In this document: positions 1-6,219 of the stretch, piece by piece
Numbering within the stretch: position 1 is the first letter of the stretch
How the letters are laid out: every line of letters begins with the position of its first letter
NCBI GenBank assembly: GCA_002705575.1
Contig: PAHI01000013.1
Span: forward strand, 1 to 17,719
DNA: 17,719 nucleotides
Direction: 5' to 3'
Source: Fidelibacterota bacterium
Lineage (GTDB): Bacteria; Marinisomatota; Marinisomatia; SCGC-AAA003-L08; GCA-002719095
Notes under the pieces: model-generated
What the model saw: the letters and a program-made list of their open reading frames with translations, nothing else
Databases searched by the model: none
Told to the model about the DNA's origin: nothing
Position numbers and translations under genes: made by a program

Positions 1-1
1 T

Positions 2-1000
2 AAATTAAATAAAAATAAAAATAAAAAATTTATTATTGTGCCAGAGACAGCTCATGGTACTAATCCTGCAAGCGTTATTCTAGCTGGCTTCGAGGTATTA
101 GAAGTAGGTACAAGCAATTTTGGAACAATAGATATGGAGGATCTTAGATCGAAACTTACAGATGAGGTTGCAGGAATAATGCTTACGCAGCCAAATACAC
201 TTGGTGTTTTCGAAAAAGATATTAAGGAAATATCAAGATTAATACATGGGGTTGATGGTTTGCTCTATATGGATGGAGCCAATTTGAATGCTATGGTAGG
301 TTTGTGCAAGCCTTCAGATATGGGTTTTGATATAATCCATATGAATCTTCATAAAACTTTTTCTACGCCACATGGTGGCGGAGGTCCTGGAGCTGGTCCA
401 ATCGGTGTTACGAAAAAGCTTAAAGATTTTTTGCCGTCTCCTATAATTAATAAAAATGCAAATAATTCATATTATTTAGATTATTCATCGCACCATTCAA
501 TAGGAAAAATTCATTCTTTTTATGGAAATGTGGGGGTTCTTCTAAGAGCTTATTGCTATATTAAAAGCTACGGTGATAATCTGAAAGATATTAGCAAGAA
601 TGCAATAATTAATGCTAATTATATAAAAAAAAATCTTTCAGAATATTATAATATTCCTTTTTATGATGGGACTATGCATGAATTTGTTATATCTGCTTTA
701 AATCAAAAAAAGAGAGGATTAAAAGCTTTAGATATAGCAAAAGTTTTGCTTGATTATGGTTTTCATGCACCAACTATATATTTTCCAATTAATGTTCAAG
801 AAGCTATTATGATTGAGCCTACAGAAACAGAATCTAAAGAAAAGTTAGATGAATTTATAAAATTTATGATATATATAGATCAAAATTTAGATTCTAAGTT
901 AGAAGATTTTCTTACTTGTCCAAAAAATACACCGGTTAAACGAGTTAATGAAGTTAAGGCTAATCGAGATTTAGATTTATCTTGGAATAATGAAATATAA
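2..1000 (+). CDS. gcvPB: Glycine dehydrogenase (decarboxylating) subunit 2, 5'-truncated by window edge
   Basis: P-protein subunit of the glycine cleavage system. It decarboxylates glycine with PLP and passes the aminomethyl group to the lipoyl H-protein, yielding one-carbon units. The frame is open from base 2, and the residues before the GTG at 38 already fit the family, so that GTG encodes an internal Val in the conserved stretch V-P-E-T-A-H-G-T-N-P-A-S. The start lies outside the window. About 332 C-terminal residues of a usual ~480-500 are present. The PLP-binding lysine is in N-L-H-K-T-F (codon 353-355), followed by the glycine-rich S-T-P-H-G-G-G-G-P-G. The length and the form of the C-terminus indicate the split (PA/PB) form rather than the fused ~950-residue GcvP, but subunit 1 is not visible. 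The last 11 bp overlap the next gene, implying one transcript. Function is confident; the missing part cannot be assessed. Confidence 0.95.
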   Translation, partial: KLNKNKNKKFIIVPETAHGTNPASVILAGFEVLEVGTSNFGTIDMEDLRSKLTDEVAGIMLTQPNTLGVFEKDIKEISRLIHGVDGLLYMDGANLNAMVGLCKPSDMGFDIIHMNLHKTFSTPHGGGGPGAGPIGVTKKLKDFLPSPIINKNANNSYYLDYSSHHSIGKIHSFYGNVGVLLRAYCYIKSYGDNLKDISKNAIINANYIKKNLSEYYNIPFYDGTMHEFVISALNQKKRGLKALDIAKVLLDYGFHAPTIYFPINVQEAIMIEPTETESKEKLDEFIKFMIYIDQNLDSKLEDFLTCPKNTPVKRVNEVKANRDLDLSWNNEI

Positions 1001-1412
1001 AGTCGTCAACGATAAGCTTATTATTAGATTAGACAAAGATGAGTATGTCAATAAATCTGTTATAGAGGTATTTAATAGAGAAGGATTGAAGTGTGGATGG
1101 GTTTCTGGGCTGGGGGCTGTATGTGATGTGGATTTAGCCTATTACAATCTAAAAAATAAAAAATATAGCAGAAAAAAGTTCTGTGATTATTTTGAATTAG
1201 TAAGTTTTTCAGGAAATATTTTGCTATTAGATGCTAGTCATTTTATTCATAGCCATGTAACTTTGTCTTCTTCAGATTTTAAAGCAATCGGAGGCCATCT
1301 ATTTGATGCCAAAATATCTGTTACAGGCGAATTTAAAGTTGATGTTTTAAATGTAGATATTAATAGAAAGCTATGTAGTAACTTTAATTTAAATTTAATG
1401 GAGATTGAGTAA
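990..1412 (+). CDS. PPC (DUF296)-domain protein
   Basis: A 140-residue protein made up of a single PPC (plants and prokaryotes conserved, DUF296) domain. Visible hallmarks are the G-x-G-containing strand S-G-L-G-A-V (residues 39-44), H-S-H at 87-89 and G-G-H-L at 101-104, followed by a Glu at 114 (T-G-E-F). In the family these histidines cluster at a putative metal site. Bacterial stand-alone PPC proteins are thought to be trimeric, and their biochemical role is not established. Plant relatives are AT-hook DNA-binding proteins, but no AT-hook is present here. The ATG lies 11 bp inside gcvPB, and the stop TAA shares its last base with the ridA start (TAATG), so translation is probably coupled to both neighbours. 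I infer a role linked to glycine/one-carbon or PLP-enzyme metabolism from position only. Confidence 0.85.
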   Translation: MKYKVVNDKLIIRLDKDEYVNKSVIEVFNREGLKCGWVSGLGAVCDVDLAYYNLKNKKYSRKKFCDYFELVSFSGNILLLDASHFIHSHVTLSSSDFKAIGGHLFDAKISVTGEFKVDVLNVDINRKLCSNFNLNLMEIE

Positions 1413-1792
1413 TGAAAATTATAAATACAAAAAAAGCTCCAGCTGCTATAGGTACATATTCTCAGGCTGTTAAAATTGATAAACTTGTTTTTACATCAGG
1501 ACAAATAGGCCTTTGTCCGAAAAATGGGGTTCTTGTTAAAGGTGGCTTTGAAAAAGAGGCGATTCAAGTATTGATTAATTTAGAAAATGTATTGTTAGCT
1601 GCTGGAAGCTCTATGAAAAATGTAGTAAAAATAAATGTATATTTAAAAAATTTAAATGATTTTAGTGTTTTGAATAAATTGTTTACAAGTATATTTAAAA
1701 TGAACAAATTGCCTGCGAGATCTACAGTAGAAGTTTCTGATTTACCTCAAAAAGCATGTGTAGAGATAGATGCTGTTGGATATTTAAGATGA
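1412..1792 (+). CDS. ridA: RidA family reactive enamine/imine deaminase
   Basis: A 126-residue RidA/YjgF/UK114-family protein, the usual length. Members hydrolyse 2-aminoacrylate and other enamine/imine intermediates released by PLP enzymes, protecting those enzymes from damage. Signature segments are A-P-A-A-I-G-T-Y-S-Q-A (9-19), S-G-Q-I (29-32) and P-A-R-S-T-V-E-V (101-108), with Arg103 matching the substrate-carboxylate-binding Arg of the active subfamily and Glu118 in the V-E-I-D segment. All residues expected of a catalytically competent member are present. It starts at the last base of the preceding stop and overlaps the following ATG by 4 bp (ATGA). Its position directly after a PLP-dependent glycine dehydrogenase gene fits a protective role for PLP enzymes; that link is inference. 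Confidence 0.93.
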   Translation: MKIINTKKAPAAIGTYSQAVKIDKLVFTSGQIGLCPKNGVLVKGGFEKEAIQVLINLENVLLAAGSSMKNVVKINVYLKNLNDFSVLNKLFTSIFKMNKLPARSTVEVSDLPQKACVEIDAVGYLR

Positions 1793-2148
1793 ATATACAA
1801 ATTAAAACTGTAATGCTGATTGTGCTTTTAGCTTTTCCTTTTGCTGCTGAAAAAAAAATGAATACGAGCCAAGAAAAGAATGCCCTCACTGCATTGAAGT
1901 TAAGTATAGTACCTGGATTGGGTCAATTTTATAATAAAAAGTATTTAAAAGGTACTCTCTTTTTAAGTTCTGAAGTATATTTGCTATCTTTAGTTAAACA
2001 TTATTATAATATTGATATAAATAAAAGAAATTTATATATGTGGATAAGCTTATTAGTATATACTGTAAATATAATTGATGCCTATATTGATTCTGAATTA
2101 GATACATTTACAAATTTAGAAGAATATGAAAATAGGAGTAATTTTTAA
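1789..2148 (+). CDS. Small membrane protein, DUF5683-like
   Basis: A 119-residue protein. I chose the ATG at 1789 because it overlaps the ridA stop (ATGA) and gives a clean N-terminal signal/membrane segment (K-T-V-M-L-I-V-L-L-A-F-P-F-A-A-E); an earlier in-frame ATG at 1756 lies inside ridA and encodes a hydrophilic, Cys/Arg-rich leader. Residues ~38-51 carry the sequence S-I-V-P-G-L-G-Q-F-Y-N-K-K-Y, typical of DUF5683/TM2-like proteins, in which a P-G-x-G-Q-x-Y-N turn is followed by a hydrophobic hairpin (here ~54-66 and ~80-95). The likely layout is a cleaved signal peptide, a short periplasmic part and then membrane segments. No biochemical function is known for this type. It sits 3 bp before purF, so is probably cotranscribed with it. 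Confidence 0.7.
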   Translation: MNIQIKTVMLIVLLAFPFAAEKKMNTSQEKNALTALKLSIVPGLGQFYNKKYLKGTLFLSSEVYLLSLVKHYYNIDINKRNLYMWISLLVYTVNIIDAYIDSELDTFTNLEEYENRSNF

Positions 2149-2151
2149 AAA

Positions 2152-3618
2152 ATGTGTGCAATAATAGGAGTGATTGGAGAAAAGGATAACTCATGCCTAA
2201 CAATTTATAATGCTCTTACTGTATTGCAGCATAGAGGTCAAGATGCTGCAGGAATGGCTGTATGTGATAAAGATGGATTTTTAAAAACATACAAGGACTC
2301 TGGCCTTGTGAGAGATGTTTTTAGCGATGATGTTATTAGTAAATTGATGGGAGGAACTTATGGTTTAGGTCATACAAGATATCCTACTGCAGGAAAAATA
2401 CATAATAATGAAGCTCAGCCATTTTATGTTAATTCTCCATTTGGGATTTCTTTGGTCCATAATGGAAATTTAGTGAATACATTAAGTTTAAAAGAAGATT
2501 TTGTTATAAATAGTAAAAGACATATTAATAGCTCATCAGACTCCGAGCTATTGCTAAATGTTTTTGCAGAATGTTTATCTATTGAATGTAAAAGCAAAAA
2601 AGATTTAAATAGTGATAAGATTTTTAAAGCTATTTCTTTGCTTCATTCTAAAGTTGAAGGCGCATATGCTGTTGTGCTTATGGTTTTAGGGTATGGGTTA
2701 GTTGCTTTTAGGGATCCGAATGGAATAAGGCCTCTTATTTATGGTAAAAAAGGTGAAAAACAATATATGGTAGCTTCTGAAAGTGTGGCCTTAGATTGCT
2801 TAGGATACTATAATCCTTGCGATATAAAACCAGGCCAAAGTGTTGTATTTGAGGATTCTGGTGGCGTTTATAAGTCAGATTTTAAAACAGGAAAATTAAA
2901 TCCATGTATTTTTGAGTATGTTTATTTGGCTAGGCCTGATAGTACTATTGATAAAGTTAATGTTTATCAAAGTAGATTGGAAATGGGTAAAAAATTAGCA
3001 TTTAAGATTAAGAAAGTTTTATCTGGTCAAGAGTTAGAAGATATAGACGTAGTTATTCCCATACCAGATACAAGTAGAAATAGTGCACTTCCTATAAGTA
3101 TCATTCTTGAAAAAGAATTGAGAGAAGGCTTTGTTAAGAATAGGTATATAGGCAGAACTTTTATTATGCCAGGTCAGAAGATAAGGAGAAAGTCTGTTAA
3201 GCAAAAGCTTAATACTATAAATCTGGAGTTTAAAAATAAGAATGTTCTGCTTATAGATGATTCTATTGTTAGAGGAAATACAAGTAAGGAGATAGTTCAG
3301 ATGGCAAAAGATGCAGGTGCTAAAAAAATATATTTTGCTAGCGCTTCCCCAGCTATAAGGCACCCTAATGTTTATGGTATTGATATGCCTTATGTGGGTG
3401 AGTTAATTGCTTATAATAGAACAACAGAGCAAATTTGTGAATTAATTGGTGCGGATAAACTTATTTATCAAGACATAGAAGATCTTGAGAAATCTGTCAT
3501 GAAATTTAACAAAGAAATTAAAAGTTTTGATAGTTCATGCTTTACTGGAAACTATTTAACTAAAAGCATAAATATGGATTATTTAAAGAATTTAGAATCT
3601 ATAAGAAAAGGTAAATGA
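2152..3618 (+). CDS. purF: Amidophosphoribosyltransferase
   Basis: Catalyses the first committed step of purine synthesis: PRPP plus glutamine to 5-phosphoribosylamine. The 488-residue length is close to E. coli PurF (~505). The protein begins M-C-A-I-I-G-V; Cys2 becomes the N-terminal nucleophile of the class II glutaminase after Met removal, which fixes the start. Glutaminase motifs include L-Q-H-R-G-Q-D-A-A-G, G-H-T-R-Y-P-T-A-G and V-H-N-G-N. The C-terminal phosphoribosyltransferase part has the PRPP loop L-I-D-D-S-I-V-R-G-N-T-S. There is no propeptide and no obvious Fe-S cysteine set, so this is the E. coli-type rather than the Bacillus-type enzyme. An AGGAG at 2134-2138 lies 13 nt before the ATG, a rather long spacing. 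The stop overlaps the next ATG (ATGA). Confidence 0.97.
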   Translation: MCAIIGVIGEKDNSCLTIYNALTVLQHRGQDAAGMAVCDKDGFLKTYKDSGLVRDVFSDDVISKLMGGTYGLGHTRYPTAGKIHNNEAQPFYVNSPFGISLVHNGNLVNTLSLKEDFVINSKRHINSSSDSELLLNVFAECLSIECKSKKDLNSDKIFKAISLLHSKVEGAYAVVLMVLGYGLVAFRDPNGIRPLIYGKKGEKQYMVASESVALDCLGYYNPCDIKPGQSVVFEDSGGVYKSDFKTGKLNPCIFEYVYLARPDSTIDKVNVYQSRLEMGKKLAFKIKKVLSGQELEDIDVVIPIPDTSRNSALPISIILEKELREGFVKNRYIGRTFIMPGQKIRRKSVKQKLNTINLEFKNKNVLLIDDSIVRGNTSKEIVQMAKDAGAKKIYFASASPAIRHPNVYGIDMPYVGELIAYNRTTEQICELIGADKLIYQDIEDLEKSVMKFNKEIKSFDSSCFTGNYLTKSINMDYLKNLESIRKGK

Positions 3619-4403
3619 AAAGTATCTATTTTTTAGATAAATTTAAGTCATTTAAATTAGTCGACTTATTAATCAAATATATTGATTTTGTAAGAATCAT
3701 AAAACCGTCCAAGGTTGTTTTTCTTTTATCTTTATGTTTATCCATATTCTATTGCTTAAATTTAGATTACGTATGGATGGATGAGATTACTGTTTCAGGG
3801 GTTTTTATTTCACTTTTTTTCATTTTTTGTTTTTCAATCTACTCGTATTTTGCTGAATTAAATGTCTCAATTAAGTTAGTTGAAAAAAAATTATTTATAA
3901 GAAGGTCTACATTATTAAATGGTTTACGTGATTCAAGTATTATTCTTCTAATTTTTATTATCACCTATTTTTCAAATCTTCTTTTTCTTGAAATCTTTGC
4001 TTTCATAGTTTACTTTTATAATATTGGATGTATTTATAAAACATGCAATCACTCTGATTTAGCTTATAAGGATCTATTTTATACTTTATGCTTAACCTCC
4101 TTAAAGTTTTTGCTTATTGTTGTTTTTGTAATCATATCCAATACAAGTAATGCGTTACTTGTTTCAACTGTTCTATGTGCCTCTCCTATTTACATCGCTA
4201 TATTTTTTAACTTTAAATTAAAAATGTTGCGTATGCTATATAGAGCATCTTTTTTGATTTTGTTGTTTTTCCTCAGCTCAGTTATTTTTCCTTATTTTTT
4301 TATTGCATGCTTTTCTTTGATGTGGATAGCAAAATTTTATTATTTCTTTAAAAATAATACCCAATACCCATCTTTTTTTAATGATTATGATAAAAGTAAT
4401 TAA
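3615..4403 (+). CDS. Polytopic membrane protein, possibly degenerate UbiA-like
   Basis: A 262-residue, very hydrophobic protein with about six to eight predicted membrane spans (approximate residues 35-52, 60-78, 106-124, 125-140, 155-175, 180-197, 205-245). I do not recognise it securely. The layout, with a basic R-I-I-K-P-S-K before the first span, a hydrophilic Arg-rich loop (F-I-R-R-S-T-L-L-N-G-L-R-D) after the second and a tyrosine-rich segment (V-Y-F-Y-N-I-G) followed by K/D residues, resembles UbiA prenyltransferases. However, the N-D-x-x-D and D-x-x-x-D Asp-rich motifs that bind Mg-diphosphate in that family are not present. If it is related, it is probably catalytically dead or changed. 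It overlaps purF by 4 bp and is the last gene of the left block. No RNA or cofactor role can be read from it. Confidence 0.6.
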   Translation: MKSIYFLDKFKSFKLVDLLIKYIDFVRIIKPSKVVFLLSLCLSIFYCLNLDYVWMDEITVSGVFISLFFIFCFSIYSYFAELNVSIKLVEKKLFIRRSTLLNGLRDSSIILLIFIITYFSNLLFLEIFAFIVYFYNIGCIYKTCNHSDLAYKDLFYTLCLTSLKFLLIVVFVIISNTSNALLVSTVLCASPIYIAIFFNFKLKMLRMLYRASFLILLFFLSSVIFPYFFIACFSLMWIAKFYYFFKNNTQYPSFFNDYDKSN

Positions 4404-4479
4404 GCATAATTTAATGTCCCACTAAGAAGTCTAATGTTGTAAGCATATTTAGGTTAAGGAGAGTTTTTTTAAATGCTTG

Positions 4480-4505
4480 ATTTGCAATTGGTTGTAATTG
4501 CAAAT
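4480..4505. repeat. Perfect 10-bp inverted repeat, 6-nt spacer
   Basis: Arms ATTTGCAATT (4480-4489) and AATTGCAAAT (4496-4505) are exact reverse complements, separated by GGTTGT. The dyad lies about 130 bp before the ammonia-lyase start. It could be an operator for a dimeric regulator, or a weak transcript hairpin (only two G-C pairs per arm and no following U run, which argues against an intrinsic terminator). No known binding-site consensus is recognised. Confidence 0.6.
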
Positions 4506-4620
4506 TATATGCTAAAAAGTAGTTGATTTCATTTTAACTTTACCTGAAATTTTAATAGTATCAGCTTGTAAAAAGCCATATTTTATTTTTTTGTTATTAG
4601 GTTTTTATCTGCATATTAAA

Positions 4621-4634
4621 AAAGGAGATCGTTT
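4621..4634 (+). promoter_or_regulatory. Strong ribosome binding site of the ammonia-lyase gene
   Basis: AAAGGAGAT at 4621-4629 is close to a full anti-Shine-Dalgarno match, with GGAG ending 7 nt before the ATG at 4635. It is the best site in the window and fixes the start codon. Confidence 0.8.
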
Positions 4635-6164
4635 ATGTCTATAATATTAAATGGAAATAATTTATCAATACATGATTTGGTAAATATTGCGAGATATGAT
4701 GAGAAGGTTGCTCTTTCTAAAGGCGCTATTGATAGAATTAAAACTTGCAGAAAAATGGTTGATGATAAAATAAAGCAAAAAGAAATTGTGTACGGTATTA
4801 ATACAGGTATAGGAGAGTTTTCTGAAACTGTTCTTAATGATGATGAGCTTGAAAATTTTCAAAAATATCTTATTTATAATCATTCTGCCGGAATAGGAAA
4901 TGCAGCTCCTATCGAGCATGTTAGAGCTGCCATGGCTAGTAGAATAAATGTTCATGCTAAAGGTAATTCTGGCTGCAGGTTAACTATAACTAGTACATTA
5001 TTAGAAATGCTTAATAAAGGAGTTACTCCATATGTTTGTGAAAAAGGTTCTGTCGGTGCATGTGGCGATTTAGCCCCTATGGCTCAAATTGCTTTGGTCT
5101 TGCTAGGGGAAGGTAAGGCTTATTATAAAAATGTATTATATCAAGGCAAAGAAGCTATGAATAAGGCTGGAATTAAGGTTCCAGGCTTAAAACCTAGAGA
5201 TGGTTTAGCTGTTATCAATGGATCTAATATGCTCACTTCGATTAGTGCTTTATTTTCAGCGGATCTAATAAGTTTAATAAAGCATGCAGAATTAGCTGCA
5301 TCTATGTGCTTAGATGCTTTAAAAGCAAATTTAAAACCTTATCATAAAAAAATACATGAAAAGAGAGGTTTTGCAGGAGCTATGAAAACAGCGTTTGCAA
5401 TAAGGAAAAACTTAAATGGTGGTGACTTAATTGAAGGTAATCTAAGTACAAAAGTTCAAGATGCGTATTCTCTTAGATCTACTCCACAAGTTATAGGTGC
5501 AGTTCACGATGCTTTAGAGTACGCGATTAAACAGATAGAAATTGAGCTAAATGGAGTAGGGGATAATCCTATTTTTATACCAGAAGATAATCTTCAACTT
5601 TCTGGTGCTAATTTTCAAGGAACTCCAGTTTCTCTACCTATGGATATGGTCGGAGCTGCTGTAACTATGATATCTGTTTTGTCTGAAAGAAGATTAAATA
5701 GGCTTAATAATCCTGCTCTAAGTGTTGGGCTTCCTCCTTTTTTGACTAAAGGAGCAGGTATGTTCTCAGGTATGATGCTCAGTCAGTATACTGCGGATAC
5801 ATTGATTGTAGAGCAAAAAATTCTTTCAGCTCCAGCATCAATTCAATCTATTCCAGCAGCTGCAGACCAGGAAGATTTTGTATCTATGGGAATGAATACT
5901 GCATTAAAAAATATTCAGATTTTAGATAATGCCTATGGTGTTATTGGAATTGAAATGATGGCTGCTTCTCAAGCTTTGGATTTTAGGAATCATAAGCTTG
6001 GAAAGGGCGTCTTAATAGCAAAAGAAGTGATACGTAAGTACGTAGACTTCTTAGATGAAGACAGACCTTTATACAAAGATCACAATAGAATGAAGAAATT
6101 AGTAAAAAGCTCTGAAATTGTGGATAGTGTTGTTGAGAAAGTTGGCTTTTTTTACAAGAATTAA
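4635..6164 (+). CDS. hutH: Histidine/aromatic amino acid ammonia-lyase with Ala-Cys-Gly MIO triad
   Basis: A 509-residue member of the MIO-dependent ammonia-lyase family, the normal HutH length. HutH eliminates ammonia from histidine to give urocanate. Residues matching Pseudomonas putida HutH, by number or nearly so, include Tyr53 (Y-G-I-N-T-G), His83 (Y-N-H-S-A-G), Asn195 (I-N-G-S-N), the Q-D-A-Y-S-L-R block (275-281, with Gln, Tyr and Arg) and Glu413 in D-Q-E-D. The cofactor-forming triad normally Ala-Ser-Gly reads Ala142-Cys143-Gly144 (TGT codon 5061-5063). Other departures from typical HutH are N-F-Q-G-T-P in place of N-F-H-x-E/Q-P (near 326) and Q-E-D-F in place of Q-E-D-H. No hutU, hutI or hutG is nearby and the gene appears to be monocistronic. 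The family is certain; histidine as substrate is likely but not assured, and a related lyase or aminomutase remains possible. Confidence 0.88.
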   Translation: MSIILNGNNLSIHDLVNIARYDEKVALSKGAIDRIKTCRKMVDDKIKQKEIVYGINTGIGEFSETVLNDDELENFQKYLIYNHSAGIGNAAPIEHVRAAMASRINVHAKGNSGCRLTITSTLLEMLNKGVTPYVCEKGSVGACGDLAPMAQIALVLLGEGKAYYKNVLYQGKEAMNKAGIKVPGLKPRDGLAVINGSNMLTSISALFSADLISLIKHAELAASMCLDALKANLKPYHKKIHEKRGFAGAMKTAFAIRKNLNGGDLIEGNLSTKVQDAYSLRSTPQVIGAVHDALEYAIKQIEIELNGVGDNPIFIPEDNLQLSGANFQGTPVSLPMDMVGAAVTMISVLSERRLNRLNNPALSVGLPPFLTKGAGMFSGMMLSQYTADTLIVEQKILSAPASIQSIPAAADQEDFVSMGMNTALKNIQILDNAYGVIGIEMMAASQALDFRNHKLGKGVLIAKEVIRKYVDFLDEDRPLYKDHNRMKKLVKSSEIVDSVVEKVGFFYKN

Positions 6165-6198
6165 TGTAATAATAAGTATATTGTGCTTATATTATTCC

Positions 6199-6219
6199 GT
6201 AAAATAGAGTTTATTTTAC
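6199..6219 (+). promoter_or_regulatory. Inverted repeat abutting the guaB start codon
   Basis: GTAAAATA (6199-6206) and TATTTTAC (6212-6219) are exact reverse complements around GAGTT, and the second arm ends at the base before the guaB ATG. The only Shine-Dalgarno-like triplet (GAG, 6207-6209) would lie in the loop. The stem is weak (one G-C pair). It may be an operator dyad or a translation-controlling hairpin, or just AT-rich coincidence. Confidence 0.35.

Larger units (their letters stand above)
4404..4634 (+). other. Intergenic region upstream of the ammonia-lyase gene
   Basis: The longest gene-free stretch in the window (231 bp). It holds no convincing ORF or RNA gene. Visible structure: a perfect 10-bp inverted repeat at 4480-4505, two near-identical direct words TAAGCATAATTTA (4401-4413) and TAAGCATATTTA (4440-4451), an inverted relative TTATATGCTAA (4504-4514), a T7 run at 4464-4470 without a clear stem, and the Shine-Dalgarno of the next gene. 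It presumably contains both the end of the purF transcript and the promoter of the ammonia-lyase gene, but I cannot pick a convincing -35/-10 pair. Confidence 0.55.

Noticed and set aside
38..40. GTG as the start of a 320-residue glycine dehydrogenase protein
   Set aside because: The frame is open to base 2 and the upstream residues fit the family; the GTG is an internal Val and the gene is simply cut by the window edge.
1756..1788. Upstream ATG extending the DUF5683-like protein by 11 residues
   Set aside because: It lies inside ridA, adds a Cys/Arg-rich stretch in front of a signal-peptide-like segment, and the ATG at 1789 overlaps the ridA stop in the manner used throughout this block.
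3034..3363. Minus-strand 109-codon ORF inside purF
   Set aside because: Antisense shadow of a strongly conserved region of purF, with no recognisable domain and no RBS.
4461..4470. Intrinsic terminator at the T7 run after the membrane protein gene
   Set aside because: No stable GC-containing stem precedes the T run.
4404..4634. Small RNA, tRNA or riboswitch in the largest gap
   Set aside because: No cloverleaf, no conserved riboswitch core and no convincing promoter-terminator pair could be recognised.
4665..4955. Minus-strand 96-codon ORF inside the ammonia-lyase gene
   Set aside because: Antisense shadow over the conserved N-terminal half of the lyase; no supporting signals.
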